Positions 1-11,006 of a stretch of 64,000 nt of DNA are shown here, piece after piece. The notes below the pieces were generated by a model, which worked only from the letters and a program-made list of their open reading frames with translations, did not search any database and was not told the DNA's origin. The first letter of the stretch is position 1, and each line of letters opens with the position of its first letter. A program made the translations under genes and the position numbers. The stretch is from Pseudomonas sp. (GTDB lineage: Bacteria > Pseudomonadota > Gammaproteobacteria > Pseudomonadales > Pseudomonadaceae), in the NCBI RefSeq assembly GCF_030698175.1, contig NZ_JAUYNT010000039.1, positions 29,647-93,646 of the forward strand. Direction: 5' to 3'.

Positions 1-1380
<1,380 letters not shown>

Positions 1381-1392
1381 GCTCTCAAAATG

Positions 1393-1421
1393 CACAAAGC
1401 CCCGAAGGACGAGGCTTTGTG
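1393..1421 (-). other. Intercistronic hairpin between gcvH and gcvP (9-bp perfect stem CACAAAGCC/GGCTTTGTG)
   Basis: Perfect inverted repeat read directly, no clear T-tract. Confidence 0.45.
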
Positions 1422-1435
1422 GAATTAACCGGTAA

Positions 1436-1825
1436 TCAGGCTTCGGTGTTGCAGGCTGCGGTGTAAGCAGCAGCGTCGAGCAGCTTGTTCAGCTCGGCGG
1501 CGTTGCTTGGTTGCAGCTTGAAGAACCAGCTGGCGTAAGGGTCGCTATTCACTTGCTCAGGGCTGTCGGTCAGCACTTGGTTGACGGCGAGCACTTCACC
1601 TGAAATCGGCGCGTAGATGTCCGAGGCGGCTTTTACCGACTCCACCACCCCGGCTTCCTGGCCCGCGTTCAAGCTGGCGCCGACTTCTGGCAGCTCAACG
1701 TAGACCACGTCGCCCAAGGCTTCTTGCGCGTGATCGGAGATGCCCACGGTCACAGTGCCGTCGGCTTCCAGGCGAACCCATTCGTGGCTGGCGGCGTAAC
1801 GCAGATCGGCGGGGATATTGCTCAT
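1436..1825 (-). CDS. gcvH: Glycine cleavage system H protein
   Basis: [57 protein letters not shown] lipoyl-lysine motif. Confidence 0.97.
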   Translation of the reverse strand: MSNIPADLRYAASHEWVRLEADGTVTVGISDHAQEALGDVVYVELPEVGASLNAGQEAGVVESVKAASDIYAPISGEVLAVNQVLTDSPEQVNSDPYASWFFKLQPSNAAELNKLLDAAAYTAACNTEA

Positions 1826-1922
1826 TTCAGAGTCCTCAAAGTTTGACTGGGCAGCTGAGTGCCCGCATAAAGTTAGCAGCTAGCCGCCATCGGTCGCGTT
1901 CGCGACGATAGCCGGCAGTTTG

Positions 1923-3005
1923 TTAGATTAGGGCCTTGCCGTTACGCACAAAATTTGGCTGCACCACGCGCACCGGGTACCACTTGCCGCGGATCTCCAC
2001 CTCGGCGCGCTCGCCGGTGGCTACCGGTACGCGGGCCAGCGCGATCGACTTACCCAGACTAGGCGAGAAACTGCCGCTGGTGATTTCGCCTTCGCCCACG
2101 CCGTTGATCCGCACCACTTGGTGGGCGCGCAGCACACCGCGCTCTTCCAGCACCAGGCCGACCAATTTGTCGGCAACCCCGGCGTCCTGCTGGGCTTGCA
2201 GCGCCGCACGGCCGACGAAGTTACGCGCTTGCGGCTCCCAGGCGATGGTCCAGGCCATGTTGGCGGCCAGCGGCGAAATCTCTTCGTTCATGTCCTGACC
2301 GTAGAGGTTCATGCCAGCTTCCAGACGCAAGGTATCGCGGGCACCCAGACCAATCGGGGCGATCCCGGCACCCACCAGCTCAGTGAGAAAGCCTGCGGCT
2401 TCGGCGGCTGGCAGCATGATTTCCAGGCCGTCTTCGCCGGTATAGCCGGTGCGGGCGATAAACCACTCGCCGTCGGCCAGACCCTGGAAGGGCTTGAGGC
2501 CGCTGATCAGCGCGGCGCGGGCCGGGCTCACCAGTTCGGCGGTTTTCAGCCGGGCCTGCGGGCCTTGAATGGCCAGCATCGCCAGTTCGGCGCGCTCATT
2601 GAGGGTCACGTCAAAGCCGGCGGTCTGTTTTTCCATCCAGGCGATGTCTTTGTCGCGAGTCGAGGCATTCACCACCACCCGGTAACCCTCGACGGCCAGG
2701 TAGACGATCAGGTCGTCGATCACCCCGCCCTGCTCATTCAGCATGCCGCTGTACAGCGCCTTGCCGAGCACTTGCAGGCGTTCAACGTCGTTGGCCAGCA
2801 GGTGTTGCAGGTAAGCCTTGGCCTGACTGCCGGTGACATCCACCACGGTCATGTGCGACACGTCGAACACCCCACAGTCACGCCGCACCTGATGGTGCTC
2901 CTCGACTTGCGAGCCGTAATGCAAGGGCATGTCCCAGCCGCCGAAATCGACCATCTTGGCGCCCAAGGCTAGGTGCTGTTCGAAGAGTGGTGTGCGCTGT
3001 CCCAT
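1923..3005 (-). CDS. gcvT: Glycine cleavage system aminomethyltransferase T
   Basis: [38 protein letters not shown] typical GcvT N-terminus; 360 aa; operon with gcvH/gcvP. Confidence 0.97.
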   Translation of the reverse strand: MGQRTPLFEQHLALGAKMVDFGGWDMPLHYGSQVEEHHQVRRDCGVFDVSHMTVVDVTGSQAKAYLQHLLANDVERLQVLGKALYSGMLNEQGGVIDDLIVYLAVEGYRVVVNASTRDKDIAWMEKQTAGFDVTLNERAELAMLAIQGPQARLKTAELVSPARAALISGLKPFQGLADGEWFIARTGYTGEDGLEIMLPAAEAAGFLTELVGAGIAPIGLGARDTLRLEAGMNLYGQDMNEEISPLAANMAWTIAWEPQARNFVGRAALQAQQDAGVADKLVGLVLEERGVLRAHQVVRINGVGEGEITSGSFSPSLGKSIALARVPVATGERAEVEIRGKWYPVRVVQPNFVRNGKALI

Positions 3006-3184
3006 GGGATTTCCTTATGAAGCTACTGTGGGCGGGCAGAGGTTCGTCGGGGCAAGCTGCCAATGAGCCTGATGTACTGTGGCGCGGCGGCTCACCGTCG
3101 GAAACCCTGCTGAATACTGTGGGCATCAATAAAACGCGCGCATTGTAGCCCCTCAGTCGGCGGCTGGACACCCGCACTGGCGAG

Positions 3185-4801
3185 TTAGCCGAGCGGACGC
3201 GCCGAACGGCGAATCAGCACTATCACCGGCAGCAACCCCACCAGCACCAGGCTCAAGGCCGGCAAGGCGGCGCGCGCCCACTCGCCTTCACTGGTCATTT
3301 CAAACACCCGCACCGCCAGCGTGTCCCAGCCAAAAGGACGCATCAGTAAGGTAGCGGGCATCTCCTTGAGCACATCGACAAACACCAGCAAGGCGGCCGA
3401 CAGCACGCCGGGCAGCAGCAGTGGCAAATACACCCGGGTGAACAGCGCCACGCCGCTGACCCCGAGACTGCGCGAGGCCTGCGGCAGGGACGGCCGAATC
3501 CGCGCCAGGCTGCTCTCCAGCGGGCCATAGGCGACGGCGATAAAACGCACCAGATAGGCCAGTAACAAGGCCAGCAAGCTGCCCAGCAATAAGGGTTTAC
3601 CGGCGCCGCCCAACAGCGTCGAGAGCGGCATCACCAGCCAACGGTCGAAATAACTGAAGGCCAGCATCAGCGCCACCGCCAGCACCGAGCCGGGCAAGGC
3701 GTAGCCGAGATTGGCCACCGCCACCGCCAGGTGAATCGGCCGGGTCGGCGCCATGCGTCGGGCGAACACCAACAACAAGGCAACGCTGACCGTGAGCAAG
3801 GCGGCCATCCCGGCCAGCGTCAGGCTGTGCAGAATCAAGCCGCTGTAGCGCTCGTCCAGGTCGAAACGGCCGCGCTGCCAGACCCACAGCAGCAACTGCA
3901 GTACGGGGATGACAAAGGCGCAGGCAAACACCAGACCGCACCAGGCACTGGCCGCCCAGGCCGCTAAACCGCGCAGCTGAAACAAGGCCTTACTGCGCTG
4001 CCGCTCATTGGCCGGACGTACCGCTCCGCGGGCGCCGCGCTCGGCCCAGACCAGCAGCGCCACCACCAACAGCAGCAAGCTGGCCAACTGGGTGGCGCTG
4101 CTCAGGCTGTAAAAGCCGTACCAGGTCTTGTAGATGGCCGTGGTGAAGGTATCGAAGTTAAACACCGAGACCGCACCAAAGTCGGCCAGGGTCTCCATCA
4201 AGGCCAGGGCCAAGCCGGCGCCAATCGCCGGCCGTGCCATCGGCAGCGCGACCCGCCAAAACGCCTGCCACGGCGATTGCCCAAGCATCCGCGCCGCTTC
4301 CATCAGGCCCTTACCCTGGGCCAAAAAAGCGCTGCGGGCGAGCAGGTACACATAGGGATAAAACACCAGCACCAGCACCAGTATTACCCCGCCCGTGGAG
4401 CGCACCCGCGGCAGTTTCAAGCCACTGCCAAAGTAGTCGCGCAACAGGCTTTGCAAAGGCCCGGCAAAGTCCAATAAGCCGACAAACACAAAGGCCAGCA
4501 CATAGGCCGGAATGGCAAAAGGCAGCATCAACGCCCAGTCCAACCAGCGCCGACCGGGAAACTCACAGAGGCTGGTGAGCCAGGCCAGGCTGACGCCCAG
4601 CAGCGTCACGCCAACACCCACTCCGAGCAGCAACTTGGCGGTATTGCCCAGCAGGCGCGGCATCTGGGTTTGCCACAGATGCGCCCAAATCTCACCATCG
4701 ACTTGCTGCCAACTGAGCAGCAATACGCTCAAGGGCAATAGCACCAGGGCGGCAATGGCAAAGCTGATGGGGTACCAGCGCCGCTGGACAGAATGACTCA
4801 C
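3185..4801 (-). CDS. Iron(III) ABC transporter permease (FbpB/HitB-like)
   Basis: 538 aa, two sets of transmembrane helices with two EAA-type loops (EAARMLGQSPWQAFWRVALPMARPAI; ASRSLGVSGVALFTRVYLPLLLPGV). Confidence 0.88.
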   Translation of the reverse strand: MSHSVQRRWYPISFAIAALVLLPLSVLLLSWQQVDGEIWAHLWQTQMPRLLGNTAKLLLGVGVGVTLLGVSLAWLTSLCEFPGRRWLDWALMLPFAIPAYVLAFVFVGLLDFAGPLQSLLRDYFGSGLKLPRVRSTGGVILVLVLVFYPYVYLLARSAFLAQGKGLMEAARMLGQSPWQAFWRVALPMARPAIGAGLALALMETLADFGAVSVFNFDTFTTAIYKTWYGFYSLSSATQLASLLLLVVALLVWAERGARGAVRPANERQRSKALFQLRGLAAWAASAWCGLVFACAFVIPVLQLLLWVWQRGRFDLDERYSGLILHSLTLAGMAALLTVSVALLLVFARRMAPTRPIHLAVAVANLGYALPGSVLAVALMLAFSYFDRWLVMPLSTLLGGAGKPLLLGSLLALLLAYLVRFIAVAYGPLESSLARIRPSLPQASRSLGVSGVALFTRVYLPLLLPGVLSAALLVFVDVLKEMPATLLMRPFGWDTLAVRVFEMTSEGEWARAALPALSLVLVGLLPVIVLIRRSARPLG

Positions 4802-4935
4802 GCAATGACCTCAAGACGGAAACAACCCACACCCGCAAGCCGGGCGGCGCAGTATAAGCGCCGCAAGGCAGACTCAGCAGCGTAACGCGCAGACCGCCAG
4901 CCAGCGCTGCAGGCAATTGCGACTAGAACACAACC

Positions 4936-6492
4936 TTACTTAAGCCCCAAGCGCACGGCCAGCCGATTAAGATTGGCGCGGTCCAGCCCCAGCTCGCGGG
5001 CGGCGGCCGCCCAGTTGCCCTGCTGGCGCTCAAGACAGGCACCGATGAACTGGCGCTGATACACATCCAGCGCGGCCCGCAGTTCGCCGCCGCCAAGCAT
5101 GGCCGCCGGCTCTGCATTAGTTTCGGCCACTGCATTGGGCGGCTGGCTGCCGGGCAAATCCAGATCGTGCGCCTGCAGAGTAAGAATTCGTGGCCGCTCA
5201 CGGCACGCGGCCAGCGCCTTGAGTGAGGCACGGCCGATCAAGTGCTCCAACTCACGGACATTGCCCGGCCAGTCGTAACCGAGCAGCGCGGCCTGGGCAT
5301 CGGCGCCCAAGCGCAGGCTACGCAACCCCAGGCGCGGGCGATTCTCTTCGAGAAAACAGCCGGTCAGTAAAATCACGTCGCGACCGCGTTCGCGCAGCGG
5401 CGGCACGCGCAACGGATACACGCTAAGACGGTGATAGAGGTCGGCACGCAAGCGCCCGGCGCGCACCTCCTCGGCCAGATCGCGGTTGCTGGCGGCCAAC
5501 ACCCGGACATTGACTCGATGCTCGCGGTCCGAGCCGACCCGTTGCAGCTGGCCGCTCTGCAACACTCGCAAGAGCTTGGCCTGCGCCGCCAAGGGCAACT
5601 CACCGACCTCATCGAGAAACAAGGTGCCGCCGTCGGCCAGCTCGAACTTGCCTTGGCGGTCAGCGTGGGCGCCGGAAAATGCACCGCGCACATGGCCAAA
5701 CAACTCGCTTTCGACCAGGGTTTCCGGCAGTGCGGCGCAATTCAGGCTAACCAACGCCGCCTGGGCCCGCGCCGACTGGGCGTGGATGGCGTGCGCGACC
5801 AGCTCCTTGCCGACACCGGTTTCACCACTGATCAACACGTTAAGTTCAGTGCCGGCGACCAATCCGATCTCGGCCAGCAGGGCTTTATGCGCCGGGCTCT
5901 GGCCAATCATCTCGCGGGGGCGCAACTGCGCGGCGGCCTGCTTGTAGAGCTGCGCCAACTCATGCTCGGTTTCGACCCGGCGGGCCAGGCTTTGCATCCG
6001 CTCGCCGGCTTTAACCGTGGCGGCGGCGAGGCTGGCAAAGGCCTCCAAGGTGCCCAGATCGGCGCCACTGAAGCGCTGTGGATTGAGTGCATCGAGGGTC
6101 AATACACCCCACGGCTGCTGATCCAGATACAGGCCGCAACCGAGACAATCATGTACCTCCAGCTGTCCCAGATGGCCCTCGACGAGGCCGTCGTAGGGGT
6201 CGGGCAACTCACAATCGGCGGCAAAATGGGTGGCCTGCGCACTGCCCAGCAACGTCTGCAAGCGCGGGTGTTCGACCACTTTAAAACGCCGTCCGAGGGT
6301 GTCGGCGCTCAAGCCATCGACCGCCACCGGCACCAATTGCTCGCCATCCAGGCGCAACAAGGCCGTGGCATCGCAGGGCAACAAGACGCGCAAGGCACCG
6401 AGCAAACGCCGATACCGCTCGGCCTCGGGCAACTCACAGGCCAGATCAGCCACCAGTGGCAGTAAGGTGGCGAGCAGGGGATTAGTAGTCAT
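4936..6492 (-). CDS. norR: Nitric-oxide-responsive sigma-54 activator (NorR/FhpR family)
   Basis: GAF domain, AAA+ core (GETGVGKELVAHAIH, GAFSGAHADRQGKFELADGGTLFLDEVGELPL), C-terminal Fis-type HTH; divergent from hmp. Confidence 0.92.
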   Translation of the reverse strand: MTTNPLLATLLPLVADLACELPEAERYRRLLGALRVLLPCDATALLRLDGEQLVPVAVDGLSADTLGRRFKVVEHPRLQTLLGSAQATHFAADCELPDPYDGLVEGHLGQLEVHDCLGCGLYLDQQPWGVLTLDALNPQRFSGADLGTLEAFASLAAATVKAGERMQSLARRVETEHELAQLYKQAAAQLRPREMIGQSPAHKALLAEIGLVAGTELNVLISGETGVGKELVAHAIHAQSARAQAALVSLNCAALPETLVESELFGHVRGAFSGAHADRQGKFELADGGTLFLDEVGELPLAAQAKLLRVLQSGQLQRVGSDREHRVNVRVLAASNRDLAEEVRAGRLRADLYHRLSVYPLRVPPLRERGRDVILLTGCFLEENRPRLGLRSLRLGADAQAALLGYDWPGNVRELEHLIGRASLKALAACRERPRILTLQAHDLDLPGSQPPNAVAETNAEPAAMLGGGELRAALDVYQRQFIGACLERQQGNWAAAARELGLDRANLNRLAVRLGLK

Positions 6493-6543
6493 TTACACCC
6501 TTTAGCAGTCATATTGACTCGATTTAGCCATAGTCTTAATGAC
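6488..6543. promoter_or_regulatory. Candidate NorR operator array: GTCATATTGAC (6508-6518), GTCTTAATGAC (6533-6543), weaker GTCATTTACAC (6488-6498)
   Basis: Matches the known NorR half-site pattern GTCA-N3-TGAC (GT-N7-AC) in the norR/hmp divergent region. Confidence 0.7.
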
Positions 6544-6585
6544 TCATTAAAAAACTAACCAATTGATATTTAACGACTTATTTTA

Positions 6586-6601
6586 TGGCACGAATCCTGA
6601 T
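6586..6601 (+). promoter_or_regulatory. Candidate sigma-54 (-24/-12) promoter for hmp
   Basis: TGGCACGAATCCTGAT against consensus TGGCACGRNNNTTGCW; 44 bp before the proposed hmp ATG at 6645. Confidence 0.65.
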
Positions 6602-6644
6602 ATGTCCCAGTGTAGATGCTCAATTACTCTTCAGGAAAACCGCC

Positions 6645-7826
6645 ATGCTCAGCCCCGCACAAACCGCCTTGATTAAAGCCACTGTCCCACTGCTGGAGTC
6701 GGGTGGTGAAACCCTTACCGCGCACTTCTACACCATCATGCTCAGCGAGTACCCCGAAGTCCGTCCGCTGTTTAACCAAGCGCACCAAGCCAGCGGCGCC
6801 CAATCGCGGGCCTTGGCCAATGCGGTGCTGATGTATGCCAAACACATTGATCGCCTGGAGGCGCTCGGCCCGCTGGTTGGGCAGATCGTCAGCAAGCATG
6901 TGTCGCTGCAAATCTTGCCCGAGCACTATCCGATTGTCGGCGCCTGCCTGTTGCGGGCGATTCGCGAGGTACTGGGCGCCGAGATTGCCACCGATTCGGT
7001 GATTGCCGCCTGGGCGGCGGCCTATCAGCAACTGGCCGAGATTCTTATCGGTGCCGAAGAACAGGTCTACGCCGAGAATGCCGCAGGCGCTGGCGGCTGG
7101 CGCGGCGCGCGAGCGTTTCGAGTGGCGCGCAAGCAGGTCGAAAGCGAAGAAATCACCTCCTTCTACCTGGTACCCGAAGACGGCGGCGCATTACTGAGTT
7201 TCAGCCCCGGCCAATACATTGGCTTAACCCTGCAACTGGACGGCGAAGAAGTGCGCCGCAACTACTCGCTGTCGGCCGCCGCCAACCAGCACGAGTACCG
7301 CATCAGCGTTAAGCGCGAAGCCGGCGGGCGAGTGTCGAACTACCTGCACGATCAGGTGGCCGTCGGCGCTACCCTGCAGCTGTTTCCGCCGGCCGGCGAT
7401 TTTGTCCTGCGCCCATCCAGTAAACCTTTGGCGCTAATTACCGCCGGGGTCGGCATCACCCCGGCGCTGGCAATGTTGGAGCAGGCGCTGAGCAGCGGCC
7501 GCGAGGTTCACTTTATCCACTGCGCGCGCCATGGCGGTGTGCATGCCTTTCGCGACTGGCTGGAGACTATGGTGGCCAAGCATCCGCAGTTGCAGCGTTT
7601 CTACTGCTACAGCGAGCCGCGCGCCCATGACGGCCACTGCGCCAGCGGTTTGCTGACCGAGCCATTGCTGGCGCAATGGTTGCCGGTGCAGCGGGATTTG
7701 GACGCCTACTACCTCGGCCCCAAGCCGTTTATGGCACAGATCAAGCGTCACCTGCAGCGCCTCGGTGTACCGGGCGACCAATGCCACCATGAGTTCTTTG
7801 GTCCGGCGACGGAACTTGAAGCGTAA
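6645..7826 (+). CDS. hmp: Flavohemoprotein / nitric oxide dioxygenase
   Basis: MLSPAQTALIKATVPLLESGGETLTAHFYTIMLSEYPEVRPLFNQAHQ globin domain plus FAD/NAD reductase (RRNYSLSAA, GVGITPALAML). Start at 6645 preferred because the ORF-track start (6585) overlaps the sigma-54 promoter. Confidence 0.95.
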   Translation: MLSPAQTALIKATVPLLESGGETLTAHFYTIMLSEYPEVRPLFNQAHQASGAQSRALANAVLMYAKHIDRLEALGPLVGQIVSKHVSLQILPEHYPIVGACLLRAIREVLGAEIATDSVIAAWAAAYQQLAEILIGAEEQVYAENAAGAGGWRGARAFRVARKQVESEEITSFYLVPEDGGALLSFSPGQYIGLTLQLDGEEVRRNYSLSAAANQHEYRISVKREAGGRVSNYLHDQVAVGATLQLFPPAGDFVLRPSSKPLALITAGVGITPALAMLEQALSSGREVHFIHCARHGGVHAFRDWLETMVAKHPQLQRFYCYSEPRAHDGHCASGLLTEPLLAQWLPVQRDLDAYYLGPKPFMAQIKRHLQRLGVPGDQCHHEFFGPATELEA

Positions 7827-7837
7827 ACCAACACCTC

Positions 7838-7857
7838 CGGCCGGCACTCGCCGGCCG
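7838..7857 (+). terminator. GC-rich hairpin downstream of hmp (CGGCCGGC-ACTC-GCCGGCCG)
   Basis: Perfect 8-bp stem 11 bp after the hmp stop; no T-tract. Confidence 0.4.
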
Positions 7858-8017
7858 CTCTACCTCAAGCCACATAGCCAAAGCCCGCAGCCTACCTGTG
7901 CGCCGACGTTGGCCGGGCGCATAAAGCCCTCCACCAGCTGCCGCAAACATGCGCTTTACGCTACCATCGGTCGCCGGCAGCCCCACCGCCGTGCCCACGA
8001 CCGCTAGGAGCGACCCC

Positions 8018-9121
8018 ATGCTACCCACCCAAATAACTGAGAAGGTGCTGTCGCGCGGCCTGCTTGATGTACTGATTCGGGCCGGCTTGATTGCCGCCCT
8101 GGTGATCTCCTGCTTCCAGATCTTCCGTCCCTTTCTCAATCTGATGCTGTGGTCGGTTATTTTGGCCATCACCCTCTATCCCTTGCACGGCATGCTTAAA
8201 CGCAAGCTGGGCAACAGTGACGCGCGGGCCGCGTCGCTGATTATATTTTTCACCGTGGGCATTCTGCTGGTGCCGGTGTACCTGCTTGGCAACTCAATGG
8301 CCGAATCGATCCAGCAAACTATTGCAGTGGTCAAAAGCGGTGGTTTGCATATCCCGGCGCCGGCTGATTCCGTGGCCAGTTGGCCGCTGGTGGGCAAAAG
8401 CCTGCATGGATTCTGGCTGCAAGCGTCGACCGACCTCACCGGTTTGCTGCAAACCGTGGCCCCGCATCTCAAGGGCCCGAGCCTGAGCCTGCTGGGCAAA
8501 CTGGCCGGGGCCAGCGTCGGCCTGCTGATGTTTATCTTCGCGCTGTTTATCGCCGGCATTGTCATGGCCTACGGCGACAAAGGTAGCCACAGCGCGCAGC
8601 TGATCGCGGCACGCATTTCCGGCCCGGAGAAAGGTCCGCAGATCGCCGAGCTGTGCACCGCCACCGTGCGCGCCGTCGCCCAGGGCGTGGTCGGTATCGC
8701 CTTTATCCAGATGTTGCTGGTGGGCGCCGGTTTTGTGGTGATGGGCATTCCCGGCGCCGGTTTGCTGGCCCTCGGCGTGTTGCTGCTGGGCATCATGCAG
8801 TTGCCGGCCAGCCTGATCATCATCCCGGTGCTTGGCTTCGTGTTCGCCACTGAAGGCGCCACTGCCGCGACCATTGGGTTTGCCATCTACAGCGTCCTCG
8901 CCGGCATGGTCGATAACGTGCTCAAGCCCTTGCTGCTGGGTCGTGGGGTGGCGGTGCCGATGCCGGTGATTCTGATCGGCGCCTTGGGCGGGATGATTGC
9001 CAGCGGCATCATCGGCCTGTTTATTGGCCCAGTGATGCTGGCGGTGGCTTATCAGTTGTTTTGGCAGTGGATCAACGACCAGCCCGCGCCCGACGCGACC
9101 AGCGACACCAGCCAAAGCTGA
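8018..9121 (+). CDS. AI-2E/PerM family transporter-like membrane protein
   Basis: MLPTQITEKVLSRGLLDVLIRAGLIAALVISCFQIFRPFLNLMLWSVILAITLYPLH; multi-TM, AI-2E-type C-terminus. Confidence 0.85.
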   Translation: MLPTQITEKVLSRGLLDVLIRAGLIAALVISCFQIFRPFLNLMLWSVILAITLYPLHGMLKRKLGNSDARAASLIIFFTVGILLVPVYLLGNSMAESIQQTIAVVKSGGLHIPAPADSVASWPLVGKSLHGFWLQASTDLTGLLQTVAPHLKGPSLSLLGKLAGASVGLLMFIFALFIAGIVMAYGDKGSHSAQLIAARISGPEKGPQIAELCTATVRAVAQGVVGIAFIQMLLVGAGFVVMGIPGAGLLALGVLLLGIMQLPASLIIIPVLGFVFATEGATAATIGFAIYSVLAGMVDNVLKPLLLGRGVAVPMPVILIGALGGMIASGIIGLFIGPVMLAVAYQLFWQWINDQPAPDATSDTSQS

Positions 9122-9271
9122 TTGGCACTTGGCACACCGGCGGTAATCGGCCGCGGACGACCGTTATGCTGAGCGGCCTGACGATGATGCGCCAGTGCTG
9201 TTGGCCTCGTCCGGCTAGTCATCCGAAGGCCTGCTGCTGAGCGTGCCGGTGCTCAACCTCAGGCTATTTAA

Positions 9272-9661
9272 TTAAGCGCTGCGCCGCACGCCGATCAAGT
9301 AGCTGACAAACAGCGTAATCATCAGCGCATCCACCAAGATATCCAGCCCGGCTTGATGGCCAAGAAAGTCGCGGCCGTAGGTCAGGATCAGACCGATAAA
9401 GCTCAGCTTGCTAACGCAGGCCGCCACTAACACCAAAGATCGGGTCGGCGGATTGAAGGCGGCGTAAATCAACATGCCGCCCACCAGCGCAATCAGCACG
9501 CCCCAGCTGCGCACGATAATTTCTGCCAACGGACCTTCCAGGGTCACGCCAAAGGTGCTGAGCAACGCCGCCTGCGGGGCGATGGCGGCAAACAGCATGC
9601 TGCAAGTCAGCACCCCGGCGACCAGCATGATCCATTTGATGTTCGCAACAATCCAGCTCAT
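9272..9661 (-). CDS. Small conserved integral membrane protein (hypothetical)
   Basis: MSWIVANIKWIMLVAGVLTCSMLFAAIAPQAALLSTFG...; about four predicted TM segments. Confidence 0.75.
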   Translation of the reverse strand: MSWIVANIKWIMLVAGVLTCSMLFAAIAPQAALLSTFGVTLEGPLAEIIVRSWGVLIALVGGMLIYAAFNPPTRSLVLVAACVSKLSFIGLILTYGRDFLGHQAGLDILVDALMITLFVSYLIGVRRSA

Positions 9662-9778
9662 GAAATGCTCCTTTTGGGGTTTATGCATGCTTGCAATAAG
9701 CGTCGTGACGCGGCGCGGCCTGAACCTATCGCCAGCCTCTGCGGATCAAAGGCCCCGCTGCTGGGCCTGGCGCTGAAA

Positions 9779-9812
9779 CAACAACGCCCCGCACTATGGC
9801 GGGGCGTTGTTG
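9779..9812. terminator. Rho-independent terminator-like hairpin downstream of the iron-binding protein gene
   Basis: AACAACGCCCCGC-actat-GGCGGGGCGTTGTT inverted repeat. Confidence 0.75.
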
Positions 9813-9848
9813 GCAACTCAAGGGCTCAGTCTTTTAACCGCGCCAGGC

Positions 9849-10859
9849 TCAATTCCAGCCGGCGCGATCCATCAACTTCAAGGCTTCGACCTGGCGCTTG
9901 CCGGCCACTTCCAGCGGAATGCTGTCGGCTTTAAACGGCCCCCAAGCACTGACTTCCGCCGAAGGTTTAACCGCAGGGTTAGCCGGGAACTCCTGGTTGA
10001 TGTCGGCAAACAGGTTTTGCGCCTCGGCGGTGGTCATCCACTCCAGCAGTTTTTGCGCCTCAACCCCATGGGGTGCGTATTTGGTCACGCCGGCGCCCGA
10101 GAGGTTGACGTGCACACCACGATCGGCCTGATTGGGCCAGAACAGCTTAACCTTGAGGTCCGGGTCTTGCTTATGCAGGCGGGCAAAGTAGTAGGTATTG
10201 ACCAGGCCAACATCGCACTGGCCGGCATCGATGGCCTGCAGCAAGGCGGTGTCGTCGGCAAACACGTCGGTGGCCAGGTTATTGACCCAACCCTTGACGA
10301 TGGCTTCGGTCTTAGCCGCGCCGTGGGTTTCGATCAGGGTGGCGGTCAACGACTGGTTGTAGACCTTCTTGCTGGTGCGCAAGCACAGACGGCCAGCCCA
10401 GTCCTTGTCGGCCAAGGCTTCGTAGGTCGACAACTCAGAAGCTTTAACCCGCTCGGTGGAATAGACGATGGTCCGCGCCCGCAGCGACAGGCCAGTCCAA
10501 CTACCGGTGCTGGAGCGATATTGCGCGGGGATATTGGCGTCGATAACCGCCGATTTTAACGGTTTGAGCACGCCTTCCTGCTCGGCCTGCCAGAGGTTGC
10601 CGGCATCCACGGTAATCAGCAGGTCAGCCGGCGTATTGGCGCCCTCGGCCTTGAGACGCGCCATCAAGGGCGCCTCTTTGTCGGTGATGAATTTGACTTT
10701 GACCCCGGTTTTGGCGGTGTAGGCATCGAACACCGGCTTGATCAGCTCGTCGATGCGCGCGGTGTAAACCATCAATTCTTCGGCCGCCAGCAGCGGGGCA
10801 GACACCGTAGAGAGGGCAAGAACGGGAAGCGTGGCAAGCAACGTCTGGCGCAGGCGCAT
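9849..10859 (-). CDS. Fe(3+) ABC transporter periplasmic substrate-binding protein (FbpA/FutA-like)
   Basis: Signal peptide [57 protein letters not shown]; FbpA-type motifs ([24 protein letters not shown]). Confidence 0.92.
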   Translation of the reverse strand: MRLRQTLLATLPVLALSTVSAPLLAAEELMVYTARIDELIKPVFDAYTAKTGVKVKFITDKEAPLMARLKAEGANTPADLLITVDAGNLWQAEQEGVLKPLKSAVIDANIPAQYRSSTGSWTGLSLRARTIVYSTERVKASELSTYEALADKDWAGRLCLRTSKKVYNQSLTATLIETHGAAKTEAIVKGWVNNLATDVFADDTALLQAIDAGQCDVGLVNTYYFARLHKQDPDLKVKLFWPNQADRGVHVNLSGAGVTKYAPHGVEAQKLLEWMTTAEAQNLFADINQEFPANPAVKPSAEVSAWGPFKADSIPLEVAGKRQVEALKLMDRAGWN

Positions 10860-10893
10860 GGCGATAATCTCGGCAGAGTGATAATTCTAAACA

Positions 10894-10912
10894 AATACTA
10901 ATGAATAGCATT
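10894..10912. promoter_or_regulatory. Candidate Fur box upstream of the Fe(3+)-binding protein gene
   Basis: AATACTAATGAATAGCATT, imperfect 19-bp palindrome, AT-rich, 35 bp upstream of the start codon. Confidence 0.6.
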
Positions 10913-11006
10913 TAGGTTAGCAATTACTCTCACACAAACGCCACCGCCGGCACTTGTCGCCGATCAATTTATCTGGGCTTTAGCCCGCCAATACGCCGGC
11001 CTCTGG

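Noticed and set aside
3006-3180. Possible glycine riboswitch upstream of gcvT
   Set aside because: I looked for the conserved glycine-aptamer blocks on the minus strand leader and could not find a convincing tandem or single aptamer; an Rfam scan would be decisive.
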